From contig NC_088355.1 of NCBI RefSeq assembly GCF_036884655.1, forward strand, positions 41,779,001-41,843,000: a stretch of DNA of 64,000 nt, given 5' to 3'. Numbering within the stretch: the stretch's first letter is position 1; every line of letters begins with the position of its first letter. The notes beneath the pieces were generated by a model, which was not told where the DNA came from, searched no databases, and worked only from the letters and a program-made list of their open reading frames with translations. This DNA comes from Musa acuminata AAA Group. Lineage: Eukaryota; Streptophyta; Magnoliopsida; Zingiberales; Musaceae. The position numbers and the translations under genes were made by a program. This document shows, one piece after another, positions 22,701 through 36,781 of this stretch.

Positions 22701-23526
22701 AATTTTCTCAGAGGATGAGCCTGCCATCTTTATGGGTGCAGATGTTACACACCCGCATCCACTGGATGATGTTAGCCCATCTGTCGCGGCTGTCGTTGGA
22801 AGTATGAACTGGCCTGCAGCAAATAAGTACATTTCTAGGATGAGATCACAGACTCATCGGCAAGAAATCATCGAAGACCTCGAGGCTATGGTTGGTGAGC
22901 TAATTGAGGAGTTCCTTTTTGCAGTCAAAAAACTTCCCAAAAGAATTATTTTCTTCAGAGATGGCGTGAGCGAGACCATGTTTCATAAGGTGCTGAAGGA
23001 AGAACTGCAGGCCATTAGAGTAGCTTGCTTGAGATTTTTCAATTACAAGCCTACCATTACATTTCTTGTAGTCCAGAAAAGACACCACACAAGGCTCTTC
23101 TTCAATGAAAAGAAAGCTTCTTATGGTCAATTCTCTGATGAAAACATACCACCAGGAACCGTCGTGGATACGGTGATTACCCATCCAAGGGAATTCGATT
23201 TCTACCTATGTAGTCACTGGGGGATGAAGGGGACAAGTAGACCCACCCACTATCATGTTCTATGGGATGAGAACCAGTTCAAATCTGACGAAGTGCAGAA
23301 ACTGATCCACAACCTCTGCTATACATTTGTCAGGTGCACCAAACCAGTTTCTCTTGCACCCCCTGCATATTATGCTCATCTTGCTGCGTATAGAGGCAGA
23401 TTGTATCTAGACAGGTCTGATTCCACGACATTCACAAGATCGACACTATCTAGAGCTGGACCTTTACAGACGGCACCGCTGCCAAAGCTCAGAGACAATG
23501 TCAAGAAGCTGATGTTCTACTGCTGA
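19740..23526 (+). CDS. AGO7: ARGONAUTE 7 (ZIPPY/SHOOTLESS4 type)
   Basis: Three exons, 19740-20076, 20651-21905 and 22080-23526 (phases 1 and 2), give 1012 residues, close to the ~990 of Arabidopsis AGO7. Exon 1 encodes a low-complexity Pro/Leu/His-rich tail, as in other AGO7s. The rest shows the ArgoN domain (LLANHFLVRFDPLQKIYHYDV, residues ~155 onward), PAZ (~365-510, FHESIG...CLQISKSKPCYLPMEL), MID and PIWI. The catalytic tetrad is intact: Asp752 (GADVTHP), Glu793 (RQEIIED), Asp825 (FRDGVSE) and His921 (RPTHYHV). It ends in the canonical NVKKLMFYC. AGO7 rather than AGO1/4 is indicated by ALKNIRIFVCHRETDQRYRV, FFQSLRPTKQGLSLN and the gene structure. AGO7 binds miR390 in cytoplasmic siRNA bodies and cuts TAS3 to start tasiR-ARF production, which controls leaf polarity and shoot meristem formation. 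The exon 2 acceptor is a tandem CAGCAG. A poly(A) signal AATAAA lies at about 23871. Confidence 0.97.
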
Positions 23527-25756
23527 GTAGTTTTTCTGTTATGCTGATAAATTTTTGACAACCGGTTAACGTGTGAAGATATCACATGGCCGGTCAGTTT
23601 CGAGTGGCAATGTGCAGCGCAAGCAGCATTCTTTTTGTGGTGCTGTCTGTATCGACTGGTAATTCAATATCGAAGAAGTTCGTCCTACGAACGAAAGGAT
23701 ATTCAAACACCAAAAAGGTACTCCCAATTTCCATCTGTGCTAATACATTGTAGTTTGCTGATTTTGCTGCGATATTTTGATATAGTGAACAGTATTATCT
23801 TTCTTTAAGCTGGCATATTTATGGTCAAGTGTACAAGCTTTATTTTGTTGCCTAGATTGCAATAAAAGTATACTAAGTTGGGTGTTAAGTGGTCCTCCTC
23901 CATTACAAGTTCTACATTTTCCCTTGCATGAGAACTTAAAACCCAAAAGCACTAGCAGTGGCTGGCCTCTATCGAAAAATCCCTTTTCTTGTAAATCCCA
24001 TCGCCGTTGTGGATAAAATGGTTCTTCGGCTCCTTTGACACATAAAAAAGCCTCTAAAGTAGTAAATTGTGTGTGTAAAAACTGGTATTTATGATCTATG
24101 GACTTGCAAGCTTTTCCTCATCGATTGCTTGTGTTCGAATGTTGTTTCCAGAATAGTTGCACATAAATTGATGAGTAAATGATAGAAACATTGATCTCAG
24201 TGAGATTTCAACTTTAGCCAACAATACAATACTTCCAAGTCCCATCTTATCCCAGCTGTGAATATATGTACCAGCAAAGACTGTTTGTCTAGTGTGGATT
24301 CAGCATTCAATCATCAACTGCATTGCTTTACTATTTTTACCTCTATGGATGAAGAACCTCAACAATTAACAACCCTCCCTCAGCTATTAAATCAATTTAA
24401 AGTTTGCTTGCTGCTTGGTTATCACCAAAGTTAATCTCAACCATCTCTCTCTCTCTTTGTCCCCCTGTGTGTCTCTCTTTTGAAGCGCAAGTAGCTATTT
24501 GACTCTTTGAATGCAACAGCTTTGGTGAGCTGATAGAAATACCCACAGGAATCACATCCTGCACTATCAACCCGGCAAGACGAGCAACATTCTCAATGTA
24601 GCAGCTGCCCATTTGACCACCAATCTACACTCCACCTTAGGCTTTAGAAACGGTTCCATTGCATGCAGAGAGAGGTGGTGGCATTCTGTCGGATATCTTT
24701 GACTGGCCACAGCAGAAGAAGAGGGGAGTTCGAGGTCTCCACCATAGATATATAATTAGATATCGAAGGTGATTTGCTCTTTTACAAAAGATTAAAGAAA
24801 AATGACAGCCTTTGTTATTTTGATGGATTAATACATTAAATTTAGCCATAATTAGTTGGAAATATTTGTTTGATATTGGTTTGGGATTCGTGTCTATCCG
24901 ATACCCATCGAGACTCTGATCACAACACTGTGCATCGCCCGAAGAGAAAAAGAGGACAACGAAAGAAAGGCCTTCGAGCTGTGTTGTTGTTTCATGACAT
25001 GAGAGATCGATGTCGCCTGCACATCCGTGTTAGCGTGTAAGAGACCTCTACGTAGGTCTTTTCACGTAGGTATTGTATTGTTTTTTGCCCCATACGTAAT
25101 TAATTGCATCAGAACAGTTTATAGAACGGAGTGATTATAGAATTACGTGGTTTTTATTTCTGAAATATCAATGATAAAAATTCACGAAGTATCGCTTGTT
25201 GATCAGTTTAAGCTTTAACATGAATCATCAAGAATTTAATAAGGTATCAATGAAGTGATACGCCAAATCGCACGCGACAGATTCAATCGGATGTCTCATC
25301 TCGACTTGAGTATTTACATGTTGTGACAGCGAATTGATATTTACTAGTATTTTGGATTGGCAATTTGAATGTTTATTCCTTTAAAGTAAGTGATTTTTTT
25401 TTTTTTTATGTTTCTCTCTCTAGATTTTGTATTTTTCGTTTATTTTTATCAATTGGTGGTCAATATAATGACATTAAACATCAATTGATGTTAGTATCCT
25501 TAAAAATACATATTTTTTGGGTAAATTCTAAAAAAAATGGTCAAGCTTTAACTTTTTCTGCGTTGTCTTTTTTCTTATTCATTATTTTAGAGCATTAATT
25601 ATATTTTAGAAGATGAGGTTATCCTTCCTCTTCACCTCACATTGTTGTCTTCGTGCGATTGCTCTCGTATGTCACATTCACTTTCACCCTTATCATCATT
25701 GTTCTTGTCCTTGCCCTCCTCCTCCTCTACTTTTGTCGTCGTCATCTCCGATCATT

Positions 25757-25911
25757 CGTGGATGTAAAGTGACATTTATCTTTTATCATCGTTCTTTTCA
25801 TCCATAACAATCATTCATGACTTCTATCAATGTCGTGGATGTAAAGTGACCTTTATCTTTCATCATCGTTCTTCTCGTCCATAATAATCATTCATGACTT
25901 CTATCAATGTC
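25757..25911. repeat. 77-bp tandem duplication
   Basis: Two copies with period 77 bp, starting at 25757 and 25834. Both begin CGTGGATGTAAAGTGAC and end ATGACTTCTATCAATGT. They differ by only a few substitutions (ACATTT/CCTTT, TTTTATC/TTTCATC, TTTTCATCC/TTCTCGTCC), which suggests a recent duplication. Confidence 0.85.
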
Positions 25912-26370
25912 GTCGTTCATCTCAACTTGAATATTAAAATTATCTTTTTATCATTTGTTTTCGTGTTTTCATTAGTAAAATTGATAGCGTTAGAATAAAT
26001 TAATATAGATATTTTATTTTTGTAATTATAAGAATATCAATATAATTTTTTAAAATATAAAAATTAAGATGATGAAAATATCTAACTAAGATAATATATA
26101 ATTAGCATTAGATTGATTCATGCATCGCATCGATCAACATACTTATTTCAATTGTCTTGATAGAAGGTATTTCCTAAATCATGATAAATAAGGTTCTTCT
26201 AGAAAAATATAGAATTAAATATTTTTTTAAAAAATAAAAATATAATTTTTTTAAAAATATATTCATATTTAAGTACTTAAATATCTAAATATTTGAAAAG
26301 ATATAAATATATTATATTAAAAAATTTAGAGGCAATTTCAAACTCTAAAGGGAAAGTGAAATGGCATATA

Positions 26371-26398
26371 GAGGGGAGAGAGAGAGAGAGAGAGAGTG
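26371..26398. repeat. GA microsatellite
   Basis: A run of GA units with one GGGG interruption on its left side; another short GA run lies at 26771-26788. Confidence 0.7.
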
Positions 26399-28508
26399 AG
26401 CGACAACGACGTTTCATGTGCATTAAAAATCTCCGCTTTGTCTCCCCGATGCAGTGTCATAAATGCCGTCCCTTCCTCTGCAAGCGTCCCTTCGTCACCG
26501 AATACGGAAGACGCAGCAACAGCAGCCCGTCGAGTCTTGTGCCACCGTTTCTTCGTCTCCTTTCTCTCTCTCATGATTCCTCTTGTCTTGCCTTCCTCGA
26601 TCTATGACCCAAACTCCACCGTCGCTCTGCATTAAATGCAACCCAAAGCCTCTCCCTCACCCTCTCTCTCTCCGCAGCGTCCCGTTGTCTGAAACCTAAC
26701 ACAATAACATCACCTCTCTCTTATAAGTGCCTTTCAGGATATGGAAATGTGAGTGGAGGGTACTGGTGGCAGAGAGAGAGAGAGAGACAGTGGCCATCAT
26801 TACCTCCTGCAACTGTTACCGACTCATGCCCGAGGAACAGTGATACGTTGAAGTAACCGCTCAGCGAGAAACAACAGCTTCTTCACAGCCCAGCAGCTGA
26901 CACACCTCCTCTGCTCTTCTGCTGCGTTCTTGAGACGGTTTGAGGGCAGAGGTACAGTGACCACTCGAGCCGTGCCTTCTGGACCGCCCGCTTTGTCCCT
27001 GTCCCAGCCTTTTCCTCGCCTGTACCGTGCGGGGGAATTATTCATCTTGCAGGCTGCCTTTGAAGGTCGCCGCAGAAAGTAAAGCTTGCTGGGCTCGCTT
27101 TGATGAAGCATGTGAAACAGTACGTGGCAAAAGGGCAGAGGGTGGTGGTGGAAGGGATGTGTCGCACGGCATGCCAAGTACGACGACAACGACATGTCCA
27201 TCACACGCATGCACGTAAGTGAGCTTTGCATGTGTAGTTCTTTGGGCTCGGTCCGTGAAGTTTTCGATGATCTGCTTGAAATGGTTCGTCGGACTATGGC
27301 CATATTATTCGTATGAATCAGTGACTCTTCCTGTCAAGAAAAAAATCCTGTGCTCTCCTGAGAAGCAAATACAATAGTAGGAATCAAATGCGAAAGCAAA
27401 GTTTAAATTTACCTTCGTTTTCTTCATCTAAAGACTCCTTGTGTTCCTGCTTGGTAAGAGAAGAAAAAAGAAGACCACGAAGTGCTTCATAATTCCCTGA
27501 ACTTGGAAGTATTCTTCTGTAGGCAAAAGAGATTACAGATTCTTTGTTTTCACATTCACTACTCTCGAAGCAGAAAAAATGTTGTACACAGTGGAAGAGG
27601 CCCACCTTGTTTGTTGATCTGTAGCTTCTTTGTACACCGATCAACAGATGTAGCTGCCATCGGAGTTCTGTGCTTCAGGCAGAAGAACAAATTTACTGAT
27701 GATGACAATACATAGTCACATGCATCTTAGTCAGGAAAACTGGGCTCCATTAGAACCAATCTGATTAAAATTGGGCTCTACACAAATATTTACTTTCAGA
27801 TCCCTTCTTACACACCTAGTTCATAATTTCTGAAGCCTGGCGGTACCCAAGCCACTGCAAGTGAGAAAATGGTAAGCGTGGGAACAAGAATCACACAAGT
27901 TCTCAAAAAGAAAAAATGGGGGGGTGGGGGGTTAAAAAAACCGAAAGAAAAGAAAAAAGGAGAAGGAATCAAATGAACCAAGGGGTTAGGTCTGTACAAG
28001 AATTAGAATACATAATCTGGGGATGCTTGACCGGTCAGGGTAATTGATCGATCTGACCTCTAATCTCCAAGTCACCTGTTGGCATGTAAGATCAGCAAAA
28101 AGCTGAAAGGCTTGCGGATGACATAGAGGTCAAGTTTACCACGATGGAGTAATCACTATTGTGACTCAGTACCACGACTTCAGTCCGAGGCTTGAACCAG
28201 TGTCTTTCATGCTTGAAGCAGTGCCTGGTTGCAGCACCATCTTCCTCCCAATCTGAACGGGGATCTTGCGTGGTGGTAATGCACAGATCCCCAGGAAGGT
28301 AGCACATGAGATGTAAGCCAAAATGAGGAAACTAGATATCATCTAACATCTTTTTCACGCCTGTTTGTATACTCGGTTCTCGTCTTTGCTTCCAGCAGCT
28401 GCTGGCTCAAGCTTGTTTCCTTTGAATCCTGTTGAAAAATAATTGGTAGCAGGGTGAGGAAATAGTGGACCACTCACTACGAACCACAGGAATCTCGAAT
28501 GCAAATGG

Positions 28509-31500
28509 TCAAGCACCAACATTTTTACTACTTGGTGTTGAAGCTTTAGACTTTTCCATCTCTCTCTCCTTCTCAGCTTTCTTCTTCTCAAGCTCAGCTT
28601 GCTTGCAATTCTCCTGATGTGCCCGTCGGAACATCAAGACAAAGTTCAAAAGTGTAGAGATGACTGCATTAATAATCATCTGAATATCACTTTAACTTGG
28701 AAAGGAAAGGCACATAAAGAACTTGAGTAATAAGTGGATATATTTGTTTGCAAACACAATGCAAATTGTGAAATGGCACAAATATATTAAGATTGAGTAG
28801 AGCTGATCGCAAAAGAGCCAACTTAGCTAGGCACACACCATCATTATGGAAAGAAAAGAATCAAGCATGCCAAATTATAATCAACATAAGATTCTTGTCA
28901 CATTGTATATTTCTTATTAATGTCATTTCCCATGAAATGGAAGTCCAAGGATATTCTCACTACCTCAAACTCATGTTTGGCTGCTATGTCAGAACAGCTT
29001 ATACATAATATTTCACTGATATATCACAAACTTCTTTAATAACTTAGCCTTGTTGTAACTTTACTCTTGTTTTATTCTTGGTGAAAGTGTAGAGTTTTAA
29101 GGAATTTGATACATACACTTAGTTCTCACATGACTATTTTTTATTGTGAGACAGTCAGATCTAAGAAACCATGTTATATAACAACAAACCTGTGAAGTTC
29201 CAACTCTTTGGGGTCAACTACAAGGATTTTTAGCCGTCATTTACATCTTTAAAGAGTCGTGTCTTTAGTTTTTAGAGTCTTTAAATTTTATTTGTAGTTA
29301 CTTTTTAAAGGTTTCTCTGTCTTCTCATAACACTAATAGTCAAGGAACCATTTTATACCTTTCTGAAAACAACAACCCTTGATATACCTTCCTAAATTTC
29401 CAAAGATCTGGGAAATTCCTAGAAAAAGTAGAAATGCCAAAATTTTTTTGGGAGGATCAACTTTCATCCCAAAAGGCATTGATAAGCAATGAGGCAGTAA
29501 TGAAAACTTAAGCAAATGACCAATGAAAACACAACTTTGACGAATGAACCAATGAAAAGACAACTCTTAAATTCAATTCTGCACAGAAAAAAAAAGGCAT
29601 CACCGGTCACCGCTAGACTGTCAGACAACACATAAAAGTTAAAAATAATTGGTAAATCAACAATATATTCAAGGAATATTGATGGCCTTTGGCTATTACA
29701 ATTATCATGATGTTGGAGATGCAATCCCACAATTTGCCTAAACATACCAGCACAAATGTAGAAGAGGATAAACCTACTATTTTAGAGATTTAACATGCAT
29801 CAGAAGAAGGTATTATGAACATAGATCATGCAAATAGGTTTCGATGCTTTAAAAAGAAAGATTGGAGCCTTTTATATAATGGAACTTATTCAGTAAGAAA
29901 CTAGAAGACCTTGTTCAAAAGGGCAACGTGCAGGATCTTCACCAAAATATATGGCAAGGGCATCAGCATTTTTACCCTGTCAACACTCAAATATGTAAGA
30001 TACATGACATGGTACACATTGAAGATCAGTCATATATGTTGTTAGCGACTAGCTGGCAACCCACCACTTCTTTATAGAGTGTCGTTAGTGATTGCACATC
30101 AGCTCCAGCGACAACAACAAACTCCTTCAAGGTCTACTCAATCAAAAGGGCAACGAGTTACAACAAAATTTGACAAACATGAAAATCCGGTCCAATCAGG
30201 AAAAGACATGGGAAATAAGCAACCAACCTTCATAAATCAGACTCAAATTTAATAATGACTTATCACTATTGTCATCATGTATATAAAGCATACAGTTTAG
30301 CTGGATATATATAAAAGCAAAATAAAGTTAGCTGTTTGATAAGCTAAAACGTGAGCAATGAATGATTTTTGACATGTGTTGCTTGAGTGATAAATGCAAC
30401 AATGGATATGAAATAAGGTACCATTAAGCACTACTTAAAGAGAAATGCTAATTGGTCAAATTAAAGCCAAAAACAATAAATTTGATTCCAACTAGTAGGC
30501 TACTTGGGCAATTCTCAGCATTCTGTCTCTATCAAGTGCTATAACATTTAAGCAAAACAACAGAACATTGCATTATAGATCTATCAAGGGCCACAACCTT
30601 CCTTCAAAAATATATATCTTTGTGATTAATAGAGAAGTCTTCTGTTCTTCACGTCGTAGGCATCTCTAACATGAATTGCCATACAGTAGCCTTGCTGCAA
30701 GTATGGGTGCAGAGCTTTTTAACCATAGCAGTTATCTCATTCTTCAATAAGGCTCGCTGTCAGAAATCACATTCTCCTCGCACTTGGGAGCTCATGTTCC
30801 CATGTTTTATTTCATTCCCAGTGAGAGTTCTTTTCACCATTCCCTTGGAATATCAATTCACTATTTGTCACCTAGGGGTATCTAGCCTTGCAAGATGGCC
30901 CACTGCAAGTCTCAACAGATTCCATGTGCCCCATGCTAGCTAATCTGATCAGATCTAGCCATTAATGTTGGCCTAGTTGATTTTTTTTTATTTTCTGTTC
31001 AATGTTGTATATATGGTCTCCCAGTTGTGCCTTGGCATGCTGTTGGTAAACTGGCACATGCCAAGTGTTAGACAGCATTGCACCAGGCAAGGGTGACATG
31101 GCCCCTGCACGAGACTAAACCATTTGAAGCATCACCATTTAAAGTACAATTCAACATTCTTAGTGGCATACTAGATTATCAGTTCCATAAATCTAATGCA
31201 AATAATAAAGCACCTCTCAAGGACAAAATTTAGTAACCATTTGACTTAGTCCATAGTAGCTATAGATCAGCCTAATAGGCTTGGCAGCCTTGGTGTGAGG
31301 CCAAAAATAAACATGTAGAATTCATTTATTGGCTACTAATCCCACTAATTCTCACACGAAATAAAACAAAAATCTGTTTCATAGCTGAAGGCACAAGATA
31401 CAACCATCACAGAACATGTTAAAGGTGCAAAAGAGGACAACATATAACTAGTGAACCTTTACAGATATAAATGACTTTCCAGATTTAAAATAGTTCCGCC

Positions 31501-34500
31501 TAAACTCCACAAATCAATCAAAGAAGCAATATTTACCAAACTGAAATACTCAACTCTCTACTTCATTTTATTTAAGATCACTAACTTAAGACAAGATTGG
31601 ACCACATATCTCCCAAGTATTCCAGACCAGTTGCATGGATCCTGTTTTACCATCAAGCTTATATATGGCCACATGATTTCATGTCTCATTATCTTTTCCT
31701 ATCTATACTACCAAGATACTTAACATCCTTGTGACTGTTGCCACTTCCAACTCTCTCGCTCCACCTTAGTTGTCCAAAAACATGGTCTCAAACAAGCATG
31801 CCAGAGCAATTTTAATAATTTCCAACCATTTTGTCTTCAATCGCTCCTCAGCTGGCACTGATTCCATTCATATACTTGTATCCGACTCCCCAACATGCAT
31901 TTATAAATGAATTCTTCGAATCGGAGAAAAGAACCAATTACTAATGAAAAACTTTGCAGTCTAAACATGAGCAGCAAAGTAACATTAGAACTTGGCTCTG
32001 ACCATCAATAGTCAATCCTCCATTTGATAGCATAACAAATTTTTACTTCTCCAATGTATCATATTACACAAAATATTTTCCTTCTCATGATGGACTATTC
32101 TTCCTGATATGCCAGTTCATCTGTTGCACCGATCAACAGAAAATTTGACTGCAGATCTGCATACACATCTAACAGAAAATCAATATGCCCAACATGCTCA
32201 AATAAATGGAAATATTATTCAGATGGCATGTGCATGTGCACTGAGATGTGGACAAGCATTCACACATGAGTTCTGTAATTAAAAGCAGAAAATTATAGAA
32301 TTATTTCAGGGAGTAAAATTTTAAAAACGACAGTAGGTATTTGACGTTTTAAATGCTTATGAACAATTTTGCAAAATATACAACATAACTAAAATTATTA
32401 AATGATGATGATTTGAAGGATGCCATACTTTACGGAAAATTTCAGAGACAGGGCCATCCTTTTCAGATGCATTCAGCTCCAACTCAACCTTCTCCAGACC
32501 CTTGACAATGGCTTGCATTTCTTCAGCCAAGGATTTTAATTGTATCTGTATATAGCAACTTTTGGTCAAAGGTATTCTCTCATGCTGCAACTCACCAACA
32601 ACAACGGAAAAAGCAAAGTAGAACCTTTGATGCAGCTTCCAAGCTAGTAAGGTCCTCATAAAAATCCAGAAGATGTGGAGATCTCAAAGCAAGCACCTGA
32701 TTTCATAAAAAGAAGTTTTCTGACAAACTAAAAGAATTTAAATTCACTTTGACAGGATGAAAAATATGATCACAAAATAAGGACAACAGAACCAAAGCCA
32801 AAGGTTTCTGACAGTGTTATATCATTTACTGATTTATGTTTATGTAACCTCCATTCATTTACCAGCAACCCAAGCCATGCAAAATTAAACTTGTGGTTAA
32901 GTATTTTAAATCAATCAGTGGCCGTGATATTTTTCAATAATAGTCTTAAGTCTTAACTACTAGTCTAGATAATGGAAAGAAACATTAGCAAGGCCTTCCA
33001 TTTATGGAGATAAACTAGCATGCATATCTATCTTAACATATTCAAAAGAAGGCATCTGCAGTATCATCGCAGAAGAAAATATTACAATATAGACATTTTC
33101 CTTAATAATAATAAAGCAGCAAAATAAAAATTAGATATGAACAGTCAGTGGGTATCTTCAATAAAATTGAAAGCATGTCCAATCATACAAAAAGCAAGAA
33201 CAATGCTAACAAAATGAAAAATACTTAAGAAATCATGTGCTGTACCTTGCACAAATAGTGCATAAGCGTCATTTTGTTATTAGTAGCACGGGTATCAGTA
33301 AGTTTAAGAATACTGTCCAAACGAAAGCCAATTGCTGAGCCTGCAAGTTAAACCAAAACGTTGCTTTAAATGAAGGTATATTAGAGAATGGATTTTAGTT
33401 TTTTGCTTTTTATAGTTGCACAGACTCTTAGTATCTCAAACCAACCACAAATATACAAGAAACAGATAACTTCCGATGTACATGAAAGATACCTCTTGCA
33501 GTTCCTTGATTTAAGGTATTACCAAGGAAAAGAATTTTCTTCATGATTTCTTTCAATTTGATAGAGTTGCGAATCTAACAAGCCAATTGTCATAAAGGTT
33601 AGTGCCAAAATCATATAAATCAAGAAGCAAATGCATTGAACTCCTCAAGACACACCTGTTCACAAGCAGAGTCTATGGTGTTCAGACTCTTTCTAAGATC
33701 AGAAACCTGGAAAAGGTGGGGAAATGGGATCCTTATCCATCAAGTTACTTAACAACAAAAACAAAATAGATAAAGTACAACCTGAGAGACGAACTGAATC
33801 TTGAAAGAAAAAACTCTTAATTTAGATTCCACTCGCGGAACTTTCATCAACTCCAAGAAATACTGCACCATGAAAATTTCAAAATGAATAATTTTTATGA
33901 CATAATTTGCAAAGAAAGATTCAACAAGCATTGGATAAAATATTTGGATAAACAATAATACTAAACAGCATTACCCTGGTCGGAATCCAGTTAATATGAT
34001 GCCTCTTCTCCTAAATGCTACAGCTAATCTATAATTAGCCTTAATCTAAACTGAGTTAATCAGTCATTACAAATTTGTATAATTTTGGAGACATAATACA
34101 ACATTTTTTCATAAGTTTATGTTAATCTTTAAAGTTTAAACTAATAGAGATTAGGGAGAATATTATTTCATCCATATGATAATCAGAATTTAGTTTCTAC
34201 ACAGAAGATGTTTGGAACTTTACTACATAAGTGGGACTATAGTTAACTTTGTGTGAAAATACACCAAGACCAAACTGACAGCAGCCGGGTACTTTACCTG
34301 CTCACACTTTCCAAGTTTTTCCTTGTCACCGGTATAGCCCTACCAACCAAAACCAGAAAAAAAACTAAATAAAACATAAGAACCTAAATTGAAGGAGCAA
34401 AGAAAATATCTTAAGAAAATTGTGAATGGAATAATTGTAACATGCACCTTGAGAAGCTCCATTTCCTCTTTGGTTGGACAAAACTTAATGAGATTTTCTA

Positions 34501-36741
34501 CTTGGTCAACATCTAAAATGGAATCATCCAATGCTAAAGCAGCACTCTGAGGTAACAGCTATAACATTAGGGTCACTTCCAAATCAATACAACCGATATG
34601 TTGAATATTTGTGCCTAGCTTGTTGACGGAAATCATGATAAAAGACAATAACTCAGTTTTTTATGCAAGCTTGTAAGAATGGATGATGTATGCCAGCATA
34701 AATAGTGCATGTATTTAGCTACTGAGTAGCATTTTTTACAAAAAAATGCATTAATATGAGCTCGAATCTGTACTGAAGAACATTTCTCTGCTTGCAATTT
34801 GCAACAAATTCATTATGTAAGAAATACTTGCTGTTGAACATTTATTACTGCACGGAATAAATTACTTTTTATCGGGAGATGGTAACAGATTTCAGTACCT
34901 ACTGAAACAAAAAAGTAAAATTTGACCTATAAAATTCTCTGCAACCTTCTTTCTTTATCCCCTAAGACTAAAAGGTAGAACAAATTTCCATTAAATACTA
35001 ATCGCATAAAGCCCATATATTAATGTTATATCAAAGATAAAGTACCAAAGTACATTTCATGCTTAGTGTGGTCAACAATTAATACATACAGACCCAGTGT
35101 AACCTTGAGTTAAGCTCTTGTCCAAAATGCATAATCAGATGTCTTGTGGTTAGAAGTAATGGATGGAAAATAATCAAGAGCAAGAGTGGTGCATCATGAA
35201 ATTTGTATCAACAATATATTAAAAGAGCAAAAAAGGCAAAATAAATAAACATAACATAAGACTCCACCTTTAACGTACCATCAAATCAGGAAGTGGCATC
35301 TTGACTTTTGTCAGCATGATTTCAGTATTGTTGGCGCGCCTTAATTCAATCTATAAACAAAGTCGATACAAAGAGCTCATTAATTAAAAGATAAACAGAA
35401 GAAGAAATGTATGCGAGTGGCCTGAAATCACTGAACAAGCTCTCAATTTGTACTGTAATCAAGTCCAGAACATCAATTGGCCTAAGATAATGGCAAGGTC
35501 TAATTTTAGTTAGTTATGTTAAGCCAAGTTTTGACAAACAGAGAGGACTGATACGTATCACCCAATAAATACCACACATGGCCCATTGTCCAATTTTGGA
35601 CCGTCCACATGTGATACAGGGTGTACTGCATGGTTTTCCTTTTATCCCAAAAGAGACCCCTGATGCCTCTCTCTCTCTCTCTCATCCACATGTGATTCTC
35701 CTCGTGTGCCTGCTGTTGCGCAACTTGCATTCATATGCTGAGATAATCCCAAACAATGCCTAACGCACTTGCTGACAAGCTAAGCCCCTATCATGTGCCA
35801 GAAATATATGTATGAATCATTTAAAGAACTCAGGAAAAGTATCACATTGAATACTTATCCTTATATCAGATCCATCTCCATGGAAGAATAGTGCTGCATA
35901 TTTCACCAAGAAACTGCCATCATACCCATAATTTATTAATAAAAGTGAGAATTTGGTATAAGAAAGAAATATTTTACTTAACACAAAGATTTAGAACCAA
36001 AAACTTTGTGGTTGTGTCCTTTGTTTATAATCAGACAGTAGAATTACAAAGTTCAAGCAACAGTGGCAAATTACTAACACAGAACATATATCATAGTTGA
36101 CAAAAGATTGACACCTAAAAGATTAGGCCATTTGCAATTTCTACCTGTATTTTGCTCATGACAACGCCTAAATTTTGGACAAGCACTATAAGATTCAAGA
36201 GTTTGGCAAATAGTCGCCAAGGTCATTAAACCCCCAACCAAAACCCCCAAATGAAAATCCAGGTCTCATGTATTGGTTCACTGGTCTTGTTCATCCCACA
36301 TAGCAATCTTAGGGGTATCCATCAAGAAAAAAGAAGAGGAAGAGAAGCAGGGGGTGGATGTGTCTACAGCCCCTGTCCAGTTGAAAAGAAATAAGGAGAA
36401 GAGGACAACACAAGACCATGAGTCTGGCATAATCAGACTCCATGCCCTCTATCACTGCCCTTCTGCATCAATTTTCACAGTGACATGATGCATGGAAGGA
36501 AACATGTTTCACTCTCTCATCACAGATTCCTTTGCTGTGAGGAGTTACAAGATCTGAATCCCATAGGTCATGTGCAGCTCTTCTGATTATACTATTTGAT
36601 GAGAAGAAAAAGGAGCATAAGAGAAGAGTAGAAGAGTGAATGAAGAGGAGAGGAGAGATGAAGAAGACAAAAGGAGAAAAAAGAGAAACAAAAATATTTT
36701 CAAAATAGCATTAAAAATAGATAATCCTGTTTTTGGTTTTG

Positions 36742-36781
<40 letters not shown>

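Larger units (their letters stand above)
23527..28508. other. Intergenic region between AGO7 and the formin 3' end
   Basis: About 5 kb with no gene I can support. 23527-23900 is AGO7 3' UTR. 24440-24480 is CT-rich. 25360-26290 is AT-rich with a 77-bp tandem duplication. 26370-26400 and 26771-26788 are GA microsatellites. 26700-27250 is less AT-rich with open frames on both strands but no family match. 27900-27960 is G/A homopurine. 28300-28508 is the formin 3' region. Confidence 0.5.

Noticed and set aside
26824..27303. 159-residue minus-strand ORF in the AGO7-formin interval
   Set aside because: No domain or signal peptide; composition looks random and the opposite strand is equally open.
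31031..31065. CTTGGCATG...CATGCCAAG hairpin in a formin intron as a possible microRNA precursor
   Set aside because: Stem is only 9 bp and matches no plant microRNA I know.
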